Shown: positions 36,907-48,320, counted from the first letter of the stretch. The stretch is 64,000 nt of DNA from Protula sp. h YS-2021 (GCA_949752745.1 OX457034.1:2123833-2187832), one strand, 5' to 3'. Translations and numbers: made by a program. Notes: generated from the sequence alone by a model not told the origin.

Positions 36907-38586
36907 GTAGTATATAAACAATGGAACTGGACCAGGTGTTACAGAACCATTATTGGTTCTGGACCAGGTGTTCCAGAACCATTATTGGTTCTGGACCAGT
37001 TTTTTTTTTGTTTTTGGATGGAGCGTGTGCGTGTTTGGATGACGTCATGATGAAGGGTAAACGAAACGTCACAGCAGAGTGTGCGTAAACGAAACGTCAT
37101 TTATACATTTTTATACATTATACAAAGGGGGGAGAAAATGTTTATTGAGGTTTATGAGGGTTTTTTTTTAAAAAAAGCTCACATGAGTTCAAGGCGACAC
37201 CATAAAGTGCCTATTTTTTTTCTCTCTCTCTCTCCCCGCACATACCAACACCAGGACGGCGTTTCATAAGCCCCTCATAGGTATGTTAACTCCCCAGATG
37301 GGGCAATTTTTTTTTTGCTCTGTCTCACTCTCTCTGTTTCCATACGCATACAAACACATAACAACACCATGGCAAAAAAAAATTTAGCTTATTTCATAGC
37401 TGAAGAATTCGACTCTAAATTCAAATGTTTACCCTGACAAACTGAATGAAACGAGGTTGCCTGAAAACGAGATTGCCTGAAAACGAGGCTGCCTGAAAAC
37501 GAGGCTAGCGTCTGAACCCCTCCCCCCCCTAGGAAACACTATCTGACGACCCCCAACTCATCCCTCCCCCTCCCCCCTAGGACATACTATCTGGCGACCC
37601 CCCCCCCCCCCCCCTAGGAGAGGAGAGCAAAATCACTACAGCTAAAAGGGTCAATAACTTCCGTCATGCTCAACCGATTTGAATGAAAATTTTACTGTTT
37701 GATTCAGTTTTATATCTAATTTATTATTAAGTAGTCATGGGCTATTTACACCGGTGGCTGTATGCATAATTGTGACATGTCGCCATTTTAACTTTGTAAA
37801 AAGTGAAAAATTGAGATAACTTTCGTTATAGTTGATCGATTTGCATGAAAATTTTACCGTTTGATTCAGATTTATGTAAAGTTTTGTTATAAAGTAGTCA
37901 CAGGCTATTTGCCTAGCTGGCTGTATGCATAATTGTGACATACCACCATTTTAACTTTGTAAAAATTGAAAAAGTGGGATAACTTTCGCTATAGTTTGCC
38001 GATTTGCATGAAAATTTCAGCGTTTGATTCAGTTTGAACATTAAGTAATAATGGGGCTATTTGCAAGGTGGCAAGGTTCACTTTAAAATTTTACCTCGAG
38101 TGAGATAACTGAGATAACTTCCGTCAAAAATAATTCGAACACATGTTTGAATGGGCTTGCCATTCGAACACATCTTTGAATGGGGGTGCTCCAACCAAAG
38201 TGCTTACAGCCACCTATGCAAGTAGTCTACAATCACGGAGCATCTAACGTACAGCACAGAACACCACACAGTTGCTCAGCTTTCCGCGAGCTCTCACTGT
38301 ATAAATAGATAACACAGCGTATGCCTGATCAGTTAATAAAACCTAAAGTCAACAAAGCCAAACACTACTCGGCTTATAAGATGCATTCAAGCTGTGTTTT
38401 TGCTAATATATTTCGCTGGTATTAAGTTATCAATATGGAGTTTTTTTCTTGACAGTGTTCCGATTTTTTAGAATATTATAAGTCACATACATACTGTGCC
38501 ATAAGCTTTGTGCATAATTGTATAACACTCTGTATGCATATTGTAAAATACTTCATATTATTCAAGAAATAATTTAATTTTCGCCA

Positions 38587-38912
38587 GTTGTTTAACATTT
38601 CGCTAGCGAAATGCGGTTTCTAGTTGTTAGCAATGCGCCAAAGCCTCCACTTTGTCTGCAGCAGGCCTCAGCTGCGAGGTAATAGCAAACTACGCACAGA
38701 GCGCCAGCCTTTTGCTCATTGCAGAAGAAAGGAAAAATTACCCTGTCTTTACGTATTGATTTGACCTTGAAAAACCTTAATAAAAAATAAAAAATATTGA
38801 TAGAACTAGTTTACGTCAAGTTCTATATAGTGCGAAGGTTTGGTGTCAATCGAACCAGTAGTTTCTGACGAGTTGTGATGACAAAATGACGGTCGACTGT
38901 AAAGAAAAAAAG
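38587..38912. repeat. Long direct repeat, copy 1 (centre of foldback)
   Basis: Contains GCAATGCGCCAAAGCCTCCA and GTAGTTTCTGACGAGTTGTG. It is nearly identical to 42663-42985 in the same orientation. Confidence 0.9.
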
Positions 38913-40296
38913 CGGGGTGTGTGCTCCAATCAAAGTGCTTGCAGCCACCTATGCAAATAGTCTACAATCACTGTGAACTAGACATCAAACTGAATGAAAC
39001 GGTGAAATTTTCATTCAAATCGGTTAACCATGACGGAAGTTATCTCACTTTTCAGTTAAAATTTTAAAGTGAATCAATTATGCATACAGCCACCTGTGCA
39101 AATAGCCCCATTATTACTTAATGTTAAAACTAGACATCACACTGAATCAAACGGTGAAATTTTCATGCAAATCGGCCAACTATCGCGAAAGTTATCCCAC
39201 TTTTTCACTTTTTACAAAGTTAAAATGGTGGTATGTCACAATTATGCATACAGCCAGCTGCGCAAATAGCCTGTGACTACTTTATAACAAAACTTTACAT
39301 AAAACTGAACAAAACAGTAAAATTTTCATGCAAATCGATCAACTATAACGAAAGTTATCTCAATTTTTCACTTTTTACAAAGTTAAAATGGCGACATGTC
39401 ACAGTTATGCATACAGCCACCGGTGTAAATTGCCCATGACTATTTAATGTTAAAACTAGATATAAAACTGAATCAACCAGAAAAATTTTCATTCAAATCG
39501 GTTGAGCATGACGGAAGTTATTGACCCTTTTAGCTGTAGTGATTTTGCTCTCCTCTCCTAGGGGGGGGGGAGGGGGAGCGTCGGTAGATAGTATGTCCTA
39601 GGGGGGTGAGTGGGGGGAGGGATGAGTTGGGGGTCGTCAGATAGTGTGTCCTAGTGTCCTAGGGGGGGAGGGGTTCAGACGCTAGCCTCGTTTTCAGGCA
39701 GCCTCGTTTTCAGGCAATCTCGTTTTCAGGCAACCTCGTATCAGTCAGTTTGTCAGGGTAAACATTTGAATTTAGAGTCGAATTCTTCAGCTATGAAATA
39801 AGCTAATTTTTTTTGCCATGGTGTTGTTATGTGTGTGTATGCGTATGGAGACAGAGAGAGTGAGACAGAGCAAAAAAAATTGCCCCATCTGGGGAGTTAA
39901 CATACCTATGGGGGGTTTATGAAACGCTCTGTCCTGGTGTTGGTATGTGCGGGGAGAGAGAGAGAAAAACAACTTTACCTTCCAATAGGCACTTTATGGT
40001 GTCGCCTTGAACTCACGTGAGCTTTTTTTAAAAAAAAAACACCCTCACAAGCCTCAATAAACATTGTCTCCCCCCTTTCTTTAAAAAAAAAAAAACGTTC
40101 CATTTTCACACTTCAACGGAAGTCAGTTATTTCAACTCAAATTACGAAAACACAATGTATAAATGACCTTTCGTTTATGCACACTCTGCTGTGACGTTCC
40201 GTTTACCCTTCATCAGGACGTCATCCCAACACGCGCGCGCTCCATCCAAAAAAAAAAAAAACTGGTCCAGAACCAATAATGGTTCTGGAACACCTG

Positions 40297-40970
40297 TGGC
40301 CGTATTCACGAGCATCTAAGTTTATTTACTTAGATATTAAACTTAGATCTCAAGATTAAACTTATGTAAGTTTACTTAGTTACATCATATTCACAGAAGT
40401 AAACTTACGTAAGCTTAGCAACTTACATTCTAAGTTCAATATTGCAAAATTTTCATAAATATAGTATGACTAATTGTAATCGCATAAACGGGTTGTCAAT
40501 GTAAATATCGGAGGTCGATGAAAACTTTCAGATGTTTCGGGACGGCAAAGCTTCTTCTTGTGTCCGACTCCAAATTTTCGAGATTTTCACCAAAAAATGT
40601 ATACTATCTCTGGAAAATATATCGAGTTAAGAGTTCATCGTCACTGTAAACCTCAAACGGATTACTCCTATCTCGAAACACTCTTTCCCTCCTCAAAACC
40701 CTTTCATATTCTCCTTTTAACCTCAATAAAATAATTGTTGCCAAGGTAAACAAAACACTCCGGCTATTTAAATATAGCGTTGGACTGAACTTAGAAATCT
40801 AAGTGTTGTCCGAAGTAAACTTAAAATTTTGAACTTATACATGAGTGTAAGTTTAAACTTACATTTAGTGAATACCGCTAAGTTTAAGCAACGGAAATGT
40901 AAGTTTACTCTTACATTTTTGCACTTAGATTGCCGCTAAGTTTAAACTTACACTTTCGTGAATACGGCAA
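40297..40970. mobile_element. 674-bp MITE inserted in the right arm of the foldback
   Basis: Termini TGGCCGTATTCACGA and TCGTGAATACGGCAA are flanked by CTG on both sides. The opposite arm of the foldback shows the uninterrupted site (one CTG), so the boundaries and 3-bp target duplication can be read directly. The interior is rich in TAAACTTA/TAAGTTTA. Class unknown; a 3-bp duplication would suit PIF/Harbinger. Confidence 0.8.
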
Positions 40971-41149
40971 CTGGTCCAGTTCCATTGTTTATATACTACT
41001 AACCACACAATTTACACAATTTTTTAGAAAACGAAAACAACAGATATGAATACACATGCAATTATTTATTACTTAAAACAAACACGATCCCTTTTCTACA
41101 GGTACGAGTTTCTTCAAACAAATATCACAAGTAAATAAATAAGAATAAA

Positions 41150-41545
41150 GCAGTCAGTGGACTATCGAATAAGAGTAAAGCAGTCAGTAGACTATCGAAT
41201 AATAAGAGTAAAGCAGTCAGTGGACTATCGAATAAGAGTAAAGCAGTCAGTAGACTATCGAATAATAAGAGTAAAGCAGTCAGTGGACTATCGAATAAGA
41301 GTAAAGCAGTCAGTGGACTATCGAATAAGAGTAAAGCAGTCAGTGGACTATCGAATAATAAGAGTAAAGCAGTCAGTGGACTATCGAATAAGAGTAAAGC
41401 AGTCAGTAGACTATCGAATAATAAGAGTAAAGCAGTCAGTGGACTGTCGAATAAGAGTAAAGCAGTCAGTGGACTGTCGAATAAGAGTAAAGCAGTCAGT
41501 AGACTATCGAATAAGAGTAAAGCAGTCAGTGGACTATCGAACGCC
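41150..41545. repeat. 24/27-bp minisatellite
   Basis: About fifteen units of GTAAAGCAGTCAGTGGACTA followed by TCGAATAAGA, mixing 24- and 27-bp lengths. Open on the + strand because the period is a multiple of three; not a gene. Confidence 0.95.
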
Positions 41546-42434
41546 CCATGTCATTTACTGCCATTTTCGATTCTGTTCTTATTTCATCAGAAATAAACTT
41601 TCTTCCATTTTTTATATATAAAAACAAAAATATTTTTTTATATTTTCTTATTCAGTGAATAAGCTCAGAATAAACTTTCTAGTAGATTTTTGCCGTGTTA
41701 GAAATGTTCAGAAATTGATGCCGCGGCATTTTTCCAATTAGTGATATAGAATATTTGCTTGAATAATATCAGTAAATAATTGAGAAGATCACCATTTTAA
41801 TAAATTGGAAAAAATCACCAGTATTTCATATTTGAGTCATTTCGTTGTTAATTATTTCTATAAATGACATCAGAAATGCAATTATTTTTATCTAAATTAA
41901 ATTGATAAAATCACTAAATGATGTTTAATATGAAGAATTCATGCATGTTATTATTAAGTAACTTCGTGATGTCGCTAAATTGATATGCTACATCCCAAAT
42001 CATTTAACGATACCAAGAATAACGCTTATATGCTTATAATATACTACTGCATCTTGAGAACGAGGAGCACGATTCCACGAAAGTCAAATCGGTAAACACT
42101 TGGCCCAAATTAAAATTAAAAACCCTAAAATTTCCATTTTTTTTTAATTCGGATTTAGTGTGATCCCGTTCTGAAAGGATAATTCACTTTTCATAACCAT
42201 GTATCCTGCTAAAACTGACCTGCATGTAAGCGTGCACTTAACCATTTAACATGCCCGGTGCAGAGCTCCCAGCCCTCCATCCAACCACTCTCGAGCGTGT
42301 GATTTTTTTAAAGACTTTCGAAGCTACTGTTTTGCATTTTGACCGTTATAACTTGAAATTCAATGAGTAGCATCCAAAAACTACATCGAAAACTTCATGA
42401 CAATTAATGATTTATATATATAATATTTTATGTA
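41546..42434. other. No gene; AT-rich
   Basis: No exon, repeat family or transposon end recognised. Confidence 0.5.
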
Positions 42435-42985
42435 TAACTAGAACGGCATTTCGCTAGCGAAAATTAAAATACTTCCTTCAATGTGTTATTTCTTGAATAA
42501 TATAAAGTATTTTACAACATGCACACAGTGTATTATAAAACTATGTACAGAGTTTATGGCACAGCATGTATGCGGCTGATAATATTCTCAAAAATCAGAC
42601 CACTGTCAAGAAAAAAGCTCCACAGGTTGATAATTTAATACAAGATAAATATATTAGCAATTGTTTAACATTTCGCTGGCGAAATGCGGTTTCTAGTTTT
42701 TAGCAATGCGCCAAAGCCTCCACTTTGTCTGCAGCAGGCCTCAGCTGCGAGGTAATAGCAAACTACGCACAGAGCGTCAGCCTTTTGCTCAGTGCAGAAG
42801 AAAGGAAAAATTACCCTGTCTTTACGTATTGATTTGACCTTGAAAACAACCTTAATAAAAAATAAAAAATATTGATAGAACTAGTTTACGTCAAGTTCTA
42901 TATACTGCGAAAGTTTGGTGTCAATCGAACCAGTAGTTTCTGACGAGTTGTGATGACAAAATGACGGCCGACTGTAAAGAAAAAA
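42435..42985. repeat. Second copy of the foldback-centre repeat, with a flipped 200-bp segment
   Basis: 42663-42985 is a direct repeat of 38587-38912. The adjoining 42455-42660 is the reverse complement of about 38395-38590. TTTCGCTAGCGAAA-type palindromes sit at the junctions. Confidence 0.85.
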
Positions 42986-43185
42986 GAGCGATAAAAATCT
43001 CACGGGTGCCCTAATACCAGAGCATTTAACTCTTTGCAAGACTTCGTCTTGCCAAGTGTTAAAAAAGAGCCATGTAGAGAATTCAGCAGTCTTCTCCTTA
43101 TAACTGCAGTGAAAAGGTTCCTTTTCTAAATGAAGATTCAGGTCTGAACCATCCCCAATGTACCCCACTCCACCCACACCAAACT

Positions 43186-43860
43186 ATGGGGTAGCATTTC
43201 GTTTAATTGTTTCATTGGCTGGTTCCGTTCAGAATGTCCACAAATAAATCCGTTATCTTCCCTTAGACATTTTATTCTGAACCCCATCCCTCGCCCCCTC
43301 CCACACATACACCACACCGTGTGGGTAGCATTTCATTTAATTGTTTCATTGGCTGGTTCCGTCCAGAATGTCCACAAATAAATCCGTTATCTTCCCTTAG
43401 ACATTTTATTCTGAACCCCATCCCTCGCCCCCTCCCACACATACACCACACCGTGTGGGTAGCATTTCATTTAATTGTTTCATTGGCTGGTTCCGTTCAG
43501 AATGTCCACAAATAAATCCGTTATCTTCCCTTAGACATTTTATTCTGAACCCCATCCCTCGCCCCCTCCCGCACATACACCACACCGTGTGGGTAGCATT
43601 TCATTTAATTGTTTCATTGGCTGGTTCCGTTCAGAATGTCCACAAATAAATCCGTTATCTTCCCTTAGACATTTTATTCTGAACCCCATCCCTCGCCCCC
43701 TCCCACACATACACCACACCGTGTGGGTAGCATTTCATTTAATTGTTTCATTGGCTGGTTCCGTTCAGAATGTCCACAAATAAATCCGTTATCTTCCCTT
43801 AGACATTTTATTCTGAACCCCATCCCTCGCCCCCTCCCACACATACACCACACCATGTGG
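43186..43860 (-). repeat. 134-bp tandem repeat over the 3' end of the stress-protein gene
   Basis: Five units, 134 bp apart. Read on the - strand each unit contains AATAAA, then AAGGGAAGATAACGG, which resembles the last codons and stop of the neighbouring coding exon (GAGGGAAGATAATGG), then GTGGACATTCTGAACGGAACC. Confidence 0.9.
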
Positions 43861-43921
43861 GTAACATTTTGTCTAATTGTTTCATTGGCTGGTTCTGTTC
43901 AGAATGTTCACAGACAATCCA

Positions 43922-44140
43922 TTATCTTCCCTCAGACACGTAAGAACCAAATTTACATATAAGAACCGGAACTAGTGCTTTGCGCATGACGTAATCGCTG
44001 ACGCTTCCTAAAATAGCCTTCCTTATCTTGCCCAGTCCTCTCGCTCCCATGACGACCATGTCTGCCTTTTGTTCGTAAGCAACGCGAACAAGATTCTCTC
44101 CCGGACTGCCCCCACTCACGGTCACCCAGCGAAACTGCGC
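43922..44140 (-). CDS. Universal stress protein (UspA family), last exon
   Basis: Acceptor TCTTTGCAG on the - strand. Encodes AQFRWVTVSGGSPGENLVRV, EQKADMVVMGARGLGKIRKA and ILGSVSDYVMRKALVPVLI, then a short tail and TAA. GARGLG-x9-GSVS is the ATP-binding signature of UspA-like proteins, which are small cytosolic nucleotide-binding stress proteins. It joins the exon at 44760-44842 in phase 0. Confidence 0.9.
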   Translation of the reverse strand, partial: AQFRWVTVSGGSPGENLVRVAYEQKADMVVMGARGLGKIRKAILGSVSDYVMRKALVPVLICKFGSYVSEGR

Positions 44141-44759
44141 CTGCAAAGATTTTTTTTAAATGTTTGCTTAGCTTTCTTTTTTTCGAGTTTTCTTTTCAAA
44201 ATCTTAAAAAACAATGCTTAGTGCATTAAATGAAGAAAAACAGCAAAAAATCACAAGAAAAGAAAAGAAAAAGAAAAAGAAACAAAGAAAGAAAAGTAAG
44301 TTACGTGTATTAAAACCAAATCAAAAGTGCAGGCTCATCAGCGCATGAGACAGGACGCAGAGATGAGGTGTTGGTGAGCGTCTTAACATTAAACATCATG
44401 CCATCTAGGGACACCCGTGGTGTATGACCGTCAGAACAGCTCCATTTTGACGTCATGGTGTCGTATTGACGTTGTTTTGACGCATGATGATATTCATCAA
44501 GTTTTTTCTAATTAGGAATGAAGAAGGCCAGCATTGATTTGCTGGTTCTTTCGCGGTTGCTCAAATACTAAACGTTTTGTTTAGACAAATGTGTTCTGTA
44601 CACCAGATCACAAATAATAATAAGAATAAACATAGATATAAACTAAAATACTTACATTGCTCACATAAATAGTGTGAAAGCAATTGATTATTACACCTCA
44701 TTATGGTACTTTAATACTTGTGGTTATGTACAAACAAAACGATCACAGACAAATCTTAC
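44141..44759 (-). other. Intron of the stress-protein gene
   Basis: AT-rich, with A/G-rich AAGAAAAGAAAAAG tracts; nothing else recognised. Confidence 0.6.
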
Positions 44760-44842
44760 ATGCTTCGCCGAGAGCTTGTGTTCGTAATCGCCCTTGATGG
44801 TGGCGAGAGACGCCTCCTTACGGCGGAAGTCTTCTGGACTAT
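44760..44842 (-). CDS. Universal stress protein, internal exon
   Basis: Acceptor CTAATCAAACAG, donor CAT/GTAAGA on the - strand. Encodes SPEDFRRKEASLATIKGDYE then HKLSAKH, the helix typical of animal UspA proteins. It starts with two bases of a split codon. I find no N-terminal exon between 44843 and 47007, so it probably lies beyond the Polinton, outside the window. Confidence 0.8.
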
Positions 44843-45626
44843 CTGTTTGATTAGAAACACAGCAGCCTGGTAACAACCCCGTGTCCCCTGCAGCAAATAA
44901 TAAGCCAAATCACACTTTGACTGTTTCAAATAAAAATGGCCCAAGGAAAACTTCCGCGCTTTGATTCCCCGGGGCAGGAGGGGTGGGGGGAGGTGGGGTC
45001 AATCATGTTTAAACCGGTTACCATGCGTGCCCATTAATTGTTAAAACAACACTAAAACAGGAAGTGCACAGTTTGAAAATTATCCCATTTTGAACTAAAC
45101 GCGGATCCCCCCCCCCCCCCTCCATCGAGTGAATTTCACTTCGTAAACACAGAGTGTCAAATTTGTCAACCTCGCCCCCCTGGAAATGCATGGGGCTGCA
45201 GATGATACCAAGTGCCCCAGCCCCCCCCCCCCCAACCTCGCCCGCCCCCCCCCCAACCTCGCCCGGAGAGTTTTGACTGCAGAAAGAAAATGATTTGTGG
45301 TTTGGCTTACTGGCGCACACCAGCACTGCTGCGGGGCGGGGGCCGCTACTCAACTGAGCAGCTCTTCTTTCCTTTTTTAATTTTTCTTAATACAGAGAGC
45401 GGAGTTATATCAATGAAAATATTAAAAATGATTTTTCGATACATGATTTTTTTGATTAGCTTTATATAATGCGGTTTTATTTAAAACTTAAAACACAGAT
45501 TAAAACTTTTGTACGACATTTTGTGCGACATTTTGCACGACATTTTGCGCGATTTTGTAAATGCTGTATGTTTCAAGAACGTGATTCTGGTACATATTGG
45601 TAGTTTTCAAAGTTCAGTTTCCAAGG
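44843..45626. other. No gene; C-runs
   Basis: Probable intron of the stress-protein gene. Contains several C-runs (45109-45121, 45221-45255) and no recognisable exon. Confidence 0.5.
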
Positions 45627-45832
45627 TGTGTGTGCGTGTGTGTGTGTGTGAGTGTGCGCGTGTGTGAGAGTGCGTTTGTGTGTGCGTGCGTGTATGTGTG
45701 AGTGTGTGTGTGTGCGTGCGTGTACGCGTGTTTGTGTGTGTGGGGGGGATGCGTGTGTGTATGTGTGTGTGTATGTGTGAGTGAGTGCGCGCGCTCGTGA
45801 GTGTGTGTACGTCCGTTTGTGAGCGCTTATGT
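45627..45832. repeat. (GT)n microsatellite
   Basis: Interrupted GT/GC/GA dinucleotide tract of about 200 bp. Confidence 0.95.
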
Positions 45833-45884
45833 TTGCATCTTAGCTGTTAAAAAATCTAGCCGAAACAGGAGTAGGTGCCAGAAG

Positions 45885-46993
45885 GCGATCTGAGGGAGGG
45901 ACGGCGAAGAAGGAGCAAAGGTGTGAGGGCGAGACAGCGAGGGAGGAGCAGAGATCCGAAGGCTGGACGGCGAGGGAGGGGCAGAGATCTGAAAGCGGGA
46001 CGAGGAGGGAGGGCAGAGATCTGAGGGCGGGAAGGCGGGGGAGAGGCAGAGAACTGAGAGCGGGACGGTGAGGGAGGGCAGAAATCCGAAGGCGGGACGG
46101 CGAGGGAGGGGCAGAGATCTGAAAGCGGAACGAGGAGGGAGAGGCAGAGATCTGAGAGCGGGACGGTGAAGGAGGGGCAGAGATCTGAATTCAGGACGGC
46201 GAGGAAGGTGCAGAGATCTGAGGGTGGGAAGGCGAGGGACGGGTAGAGATCTGAGGGCAGGACGGCGAGGGACGGGCAGAGATCTGAAGGCGGGACGGCG
46301 AAGGAGGAACAGAGATCTTAGGGCGGGAAGGTGAGGGAGGGGCAGAGATCTGAGGACGGGACGGCGAGGTAGGGGCAGAGATCTGAGGGCGGGAAGGCGA
46401 GGGACGGGTAGAGGTCTGAGGGCAGGACGGTGAGGGACGGGCAGAGATCTGAAGGCGGGACTGCGAGGGAGGAACAGAGATTTTAGTGCGGGATGGCGAG
46501 GGAGAGGCAGAGATCTGAGGGCGGGACGGCGAAGGAGAGGCAGAGATCTGATAGCGGGACAGCCAGGGAGGGACAGAGATCTGATCGTGGGACGGCGAAG
46601 GAGGGCAGAGATCTGAGGACGGGACGGCGAGGTAGGGGCAGATCTGAGGGCGGGACGGCGATAGAGGCGCAGAGATCTGAGAGCAGGACGAGGTGGGAGG
46701 GGCAGCGATCTGAGTGCAGAACGGCGAGTGATGGGCAGATTTGAGGGCGGGACATCGACGGAGGGGCAGAGATCTGAGGGCGGGACGGCGAGGCAGAGAT
46801 CTGAAGGCGGGACTGCGAGGGAGGAACAGAGATTTTAGGGCGGGATGGCGAGGGAGGGGCAAAGATCTGAAGGCGGGACGGCGAAGGAGAGGCAGAGATC
46901 TGAGAGCGGGACGGCCAGGGAGGGACAGAGATCTGATCGTGGGAAGGCGAAGGAGGGCAGAGATCTGAGGACGGGACGGCGAGGTAGGGGCAG
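45885..46993. repeat. ~36-40-bp minisatellite (GGCAGAGATCTGA units)
   Basis: About 30 degenerate units of GGGACGGCGAGGGAGGGGCA followed by GAGATCTGA. Long frames on both strands are by-products. It ends beside the left TIR of the Polinton. Confidence 0.95.
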
Positions 46994-47041
46994 ACCGTTC
47001 TGCACTCAGTAGGGTAGAAATGACAGAATCACTGCACTTTG

Positions 47042-47285
47042 TGACGTCATACTGTCTGGAAGTGACGTCATACTGTCTGGAAGTGACGTCATAGCGTCTG
47101 GACCGGAAGTGCTGTCTGGACCACGTGATGACGTCATACTGTCTGGAAGTGACGTCATACTGTCTGGAAGTGACGTCATACTGTCTGGAAGTGACGTCAT
47201 ACTGTCTGGACCGGAAGTGTTGTCTGGACCGGAAGTGACGTCACGATAAGTGTAAGGATAGGCGCGGCCATCCATGACGTCATAA
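47042..47285. promoter_or_regulatory. Nine TGACGTCA (CRE/ATF) sites in the left TIR
   Basis: Nine perfect TGACGTCA octamers lie in about 240 bases, most spaced 21 bases apart; a CACGTG E-box abuts one at about 47132. CRE octamers are bound by CREB/ATF bZIP factors in animals. Use here is inferred. Confidence 0.6.
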
Positions 47286-47426
47286 TGAGGTCATACTGAG
47301 GTCATACTGAGGTCATAATGAGGTCATACTGAGGTCATACTGAGGTCATAATGAGGTCATAATGAGGTCATAATGAGGTCATAATGAGGTCATAATGAGG
47401 TCATAATGAGGTCATAATGAGGTCAT
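47281..47426. promoter_or_regulatory. Thirteen AGGTCA half-sites at 11-bp pitch (DR5-like)
   Basis: AATGAGGTCAT and ACTGAGGTCAT units place AGGTCA half-sites with 5-base spacers. The right TIR holds twelve copies with a different order of variants. AGGTCA direct repeats with 5-bp spacing are classical nuclear-receptor sites; use here is inferred. Confidence 0.45.
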
Positions 47427-47680
47427 GCTGTGTGGCGGCTTCCTAGGGTTTCAGTCGATGATCGTCGAAGTCAATGAAGTCAAGCTTTCATTTCCGAAGT
47501 CAATCAACAACAGACCCTAAAAAGTGATGACCCCCCCCACCCTAAGCGGCAGTCGGGACTGACCCCCCCCCCCTAGGCGGCAGTCGGGACTGACCCCCCC
47601 CCCCAGGCGGCAGTCGGAACTGACCCCCCCCCCCCCGGGACTGACCCCCCCCGGACATACTATGGACCGACCCCCCCCTC

Positions 47681-48180
47681 GAAATTGTGATTTTTGCATA
47701 TTTATCCGTTTCAGACGATTCTGAACATTTTTCATTTTTTGGGTCGACCGACCCCCCCCCCCCCCCGAAATTGTGATTTTTGCATATTTATCCGTTTCAG
47801 ACGATTCTGAACATTTTTCATTTTTTGGGTCGACCGACCCCCCCCCCCCATCGAAATTGTGATTTTTGCATATTTATCCGTTTCAGACGATTCTGAACAT
47901 TTTTCATTTTTTGGGTCGACCGACCCCCCCCCCCCCTCGAAATTGTGATTTTTACATATTTATCCGTTTCAGACGATTCTGAACATTTTTCATTTTTTTG
48001 GTCGACCGACCCCCCCCCCCCCCCCTCGAAATTGTGATTTTTGCATATTTATCCGTTTCAGACGATTCTGAACATTTTTCATTTTTTTGGGTCGACCGAC
48101 CCCCCCCCCCCCTCGAAATTGTGATTTTTGTATATTTATCCGTTTCAGACGATTCTGAACATTTTTTTTTTGGTCGACCA
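47681..48180 (+). repeat. ~85-bp subterminal tandem repeats with long C-runs
   Basis: Six units of GGTCGACCGACC-C(n)-TCGAAATTGTGATTTTTGCA, TATTTATCCGTTTCAGACGA, TTCTGAACATTTTTCAT, with C-runs of 9-17. Confidence 0.95.
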
Positions 48181-48198
48181 TATACACAAGTAAAATTC

Positions 48199-48320
48199 TG
48201 CTGAGTCAGCAATTTTAACAATTTTGAGCAAGTTTGAAAAGTTACACACCATATTTTGATTACATGGAAGTAGCATAAAAGCATGAGTGAAACATATATG
48301 TGATACATTCTGCTGAGTCA
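48199..48320 (+). promoter_or_regulatory. T-MARE/AP-1 palindromes upstream of left-arm genes
   Basis: TGCTGAGTCAGCA at 48199-48211 is a perfect Maf recognition element containing an AP-1 core; TGCTGAGTCA recurs at 48311-48320. Both are followed by the conserved text AAGTTACACACCATAT. The block 48180-48400 reappears inverted at 62470-62650 upstream of the polymerase. Confidence 0.6.

Larger units (their letters stand above)
36907..40999. mobile_element. 4.1-kb foldback element with long inverted arms
   Basis: Begins GTAGTATATAAACAATGGAA and ends with its inverse; both ends abut TA (36905-36906 and 41000-41001), a possible TA duplication. The left arm (to about 38110) and the right arm (from about 39000) are imperfect reverse complements. 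Each contains C- or G-runs with ATAGTATGTCCTAGG and three copies of a roughly 195-bp module with AAAATTTTCATGCAAATCG and TATGCATACAGCCA. No gene recognised. Confidence 0.85.
47008..47680 (+). repeat. Left terminal inverted repeat
   Basis: From outside in: a 21-bp repeat GTGACGTCATACTGTCTGGAA, a GGACCGGAAGTG segment, thirteen 11-bp AATGAGGTCAT units, a unique ~110-bp stretch (about 47420-47530) identical to the right TIR, and C-run repeats with GGCGGCAGTCGGGACTGAC. Confidence 0.9.

Noticed and set aside
41150..41545. CRISPR-like regular array
   Set aside because: Units abut with no unique spacers, and the genome is eukaryotic; it is a minisatellite.
43321..43962. Repeated 64-codon frames MGSISFNCFIGWF
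   Set aside because: Translation of the 134-bp tandem repeat on the strand opposite to the stress-protein gene.
46191..46968. Open frames of up to 223 codons
   Set aside because: By-products of the 36-40-bp minisatellite, open on both strands.
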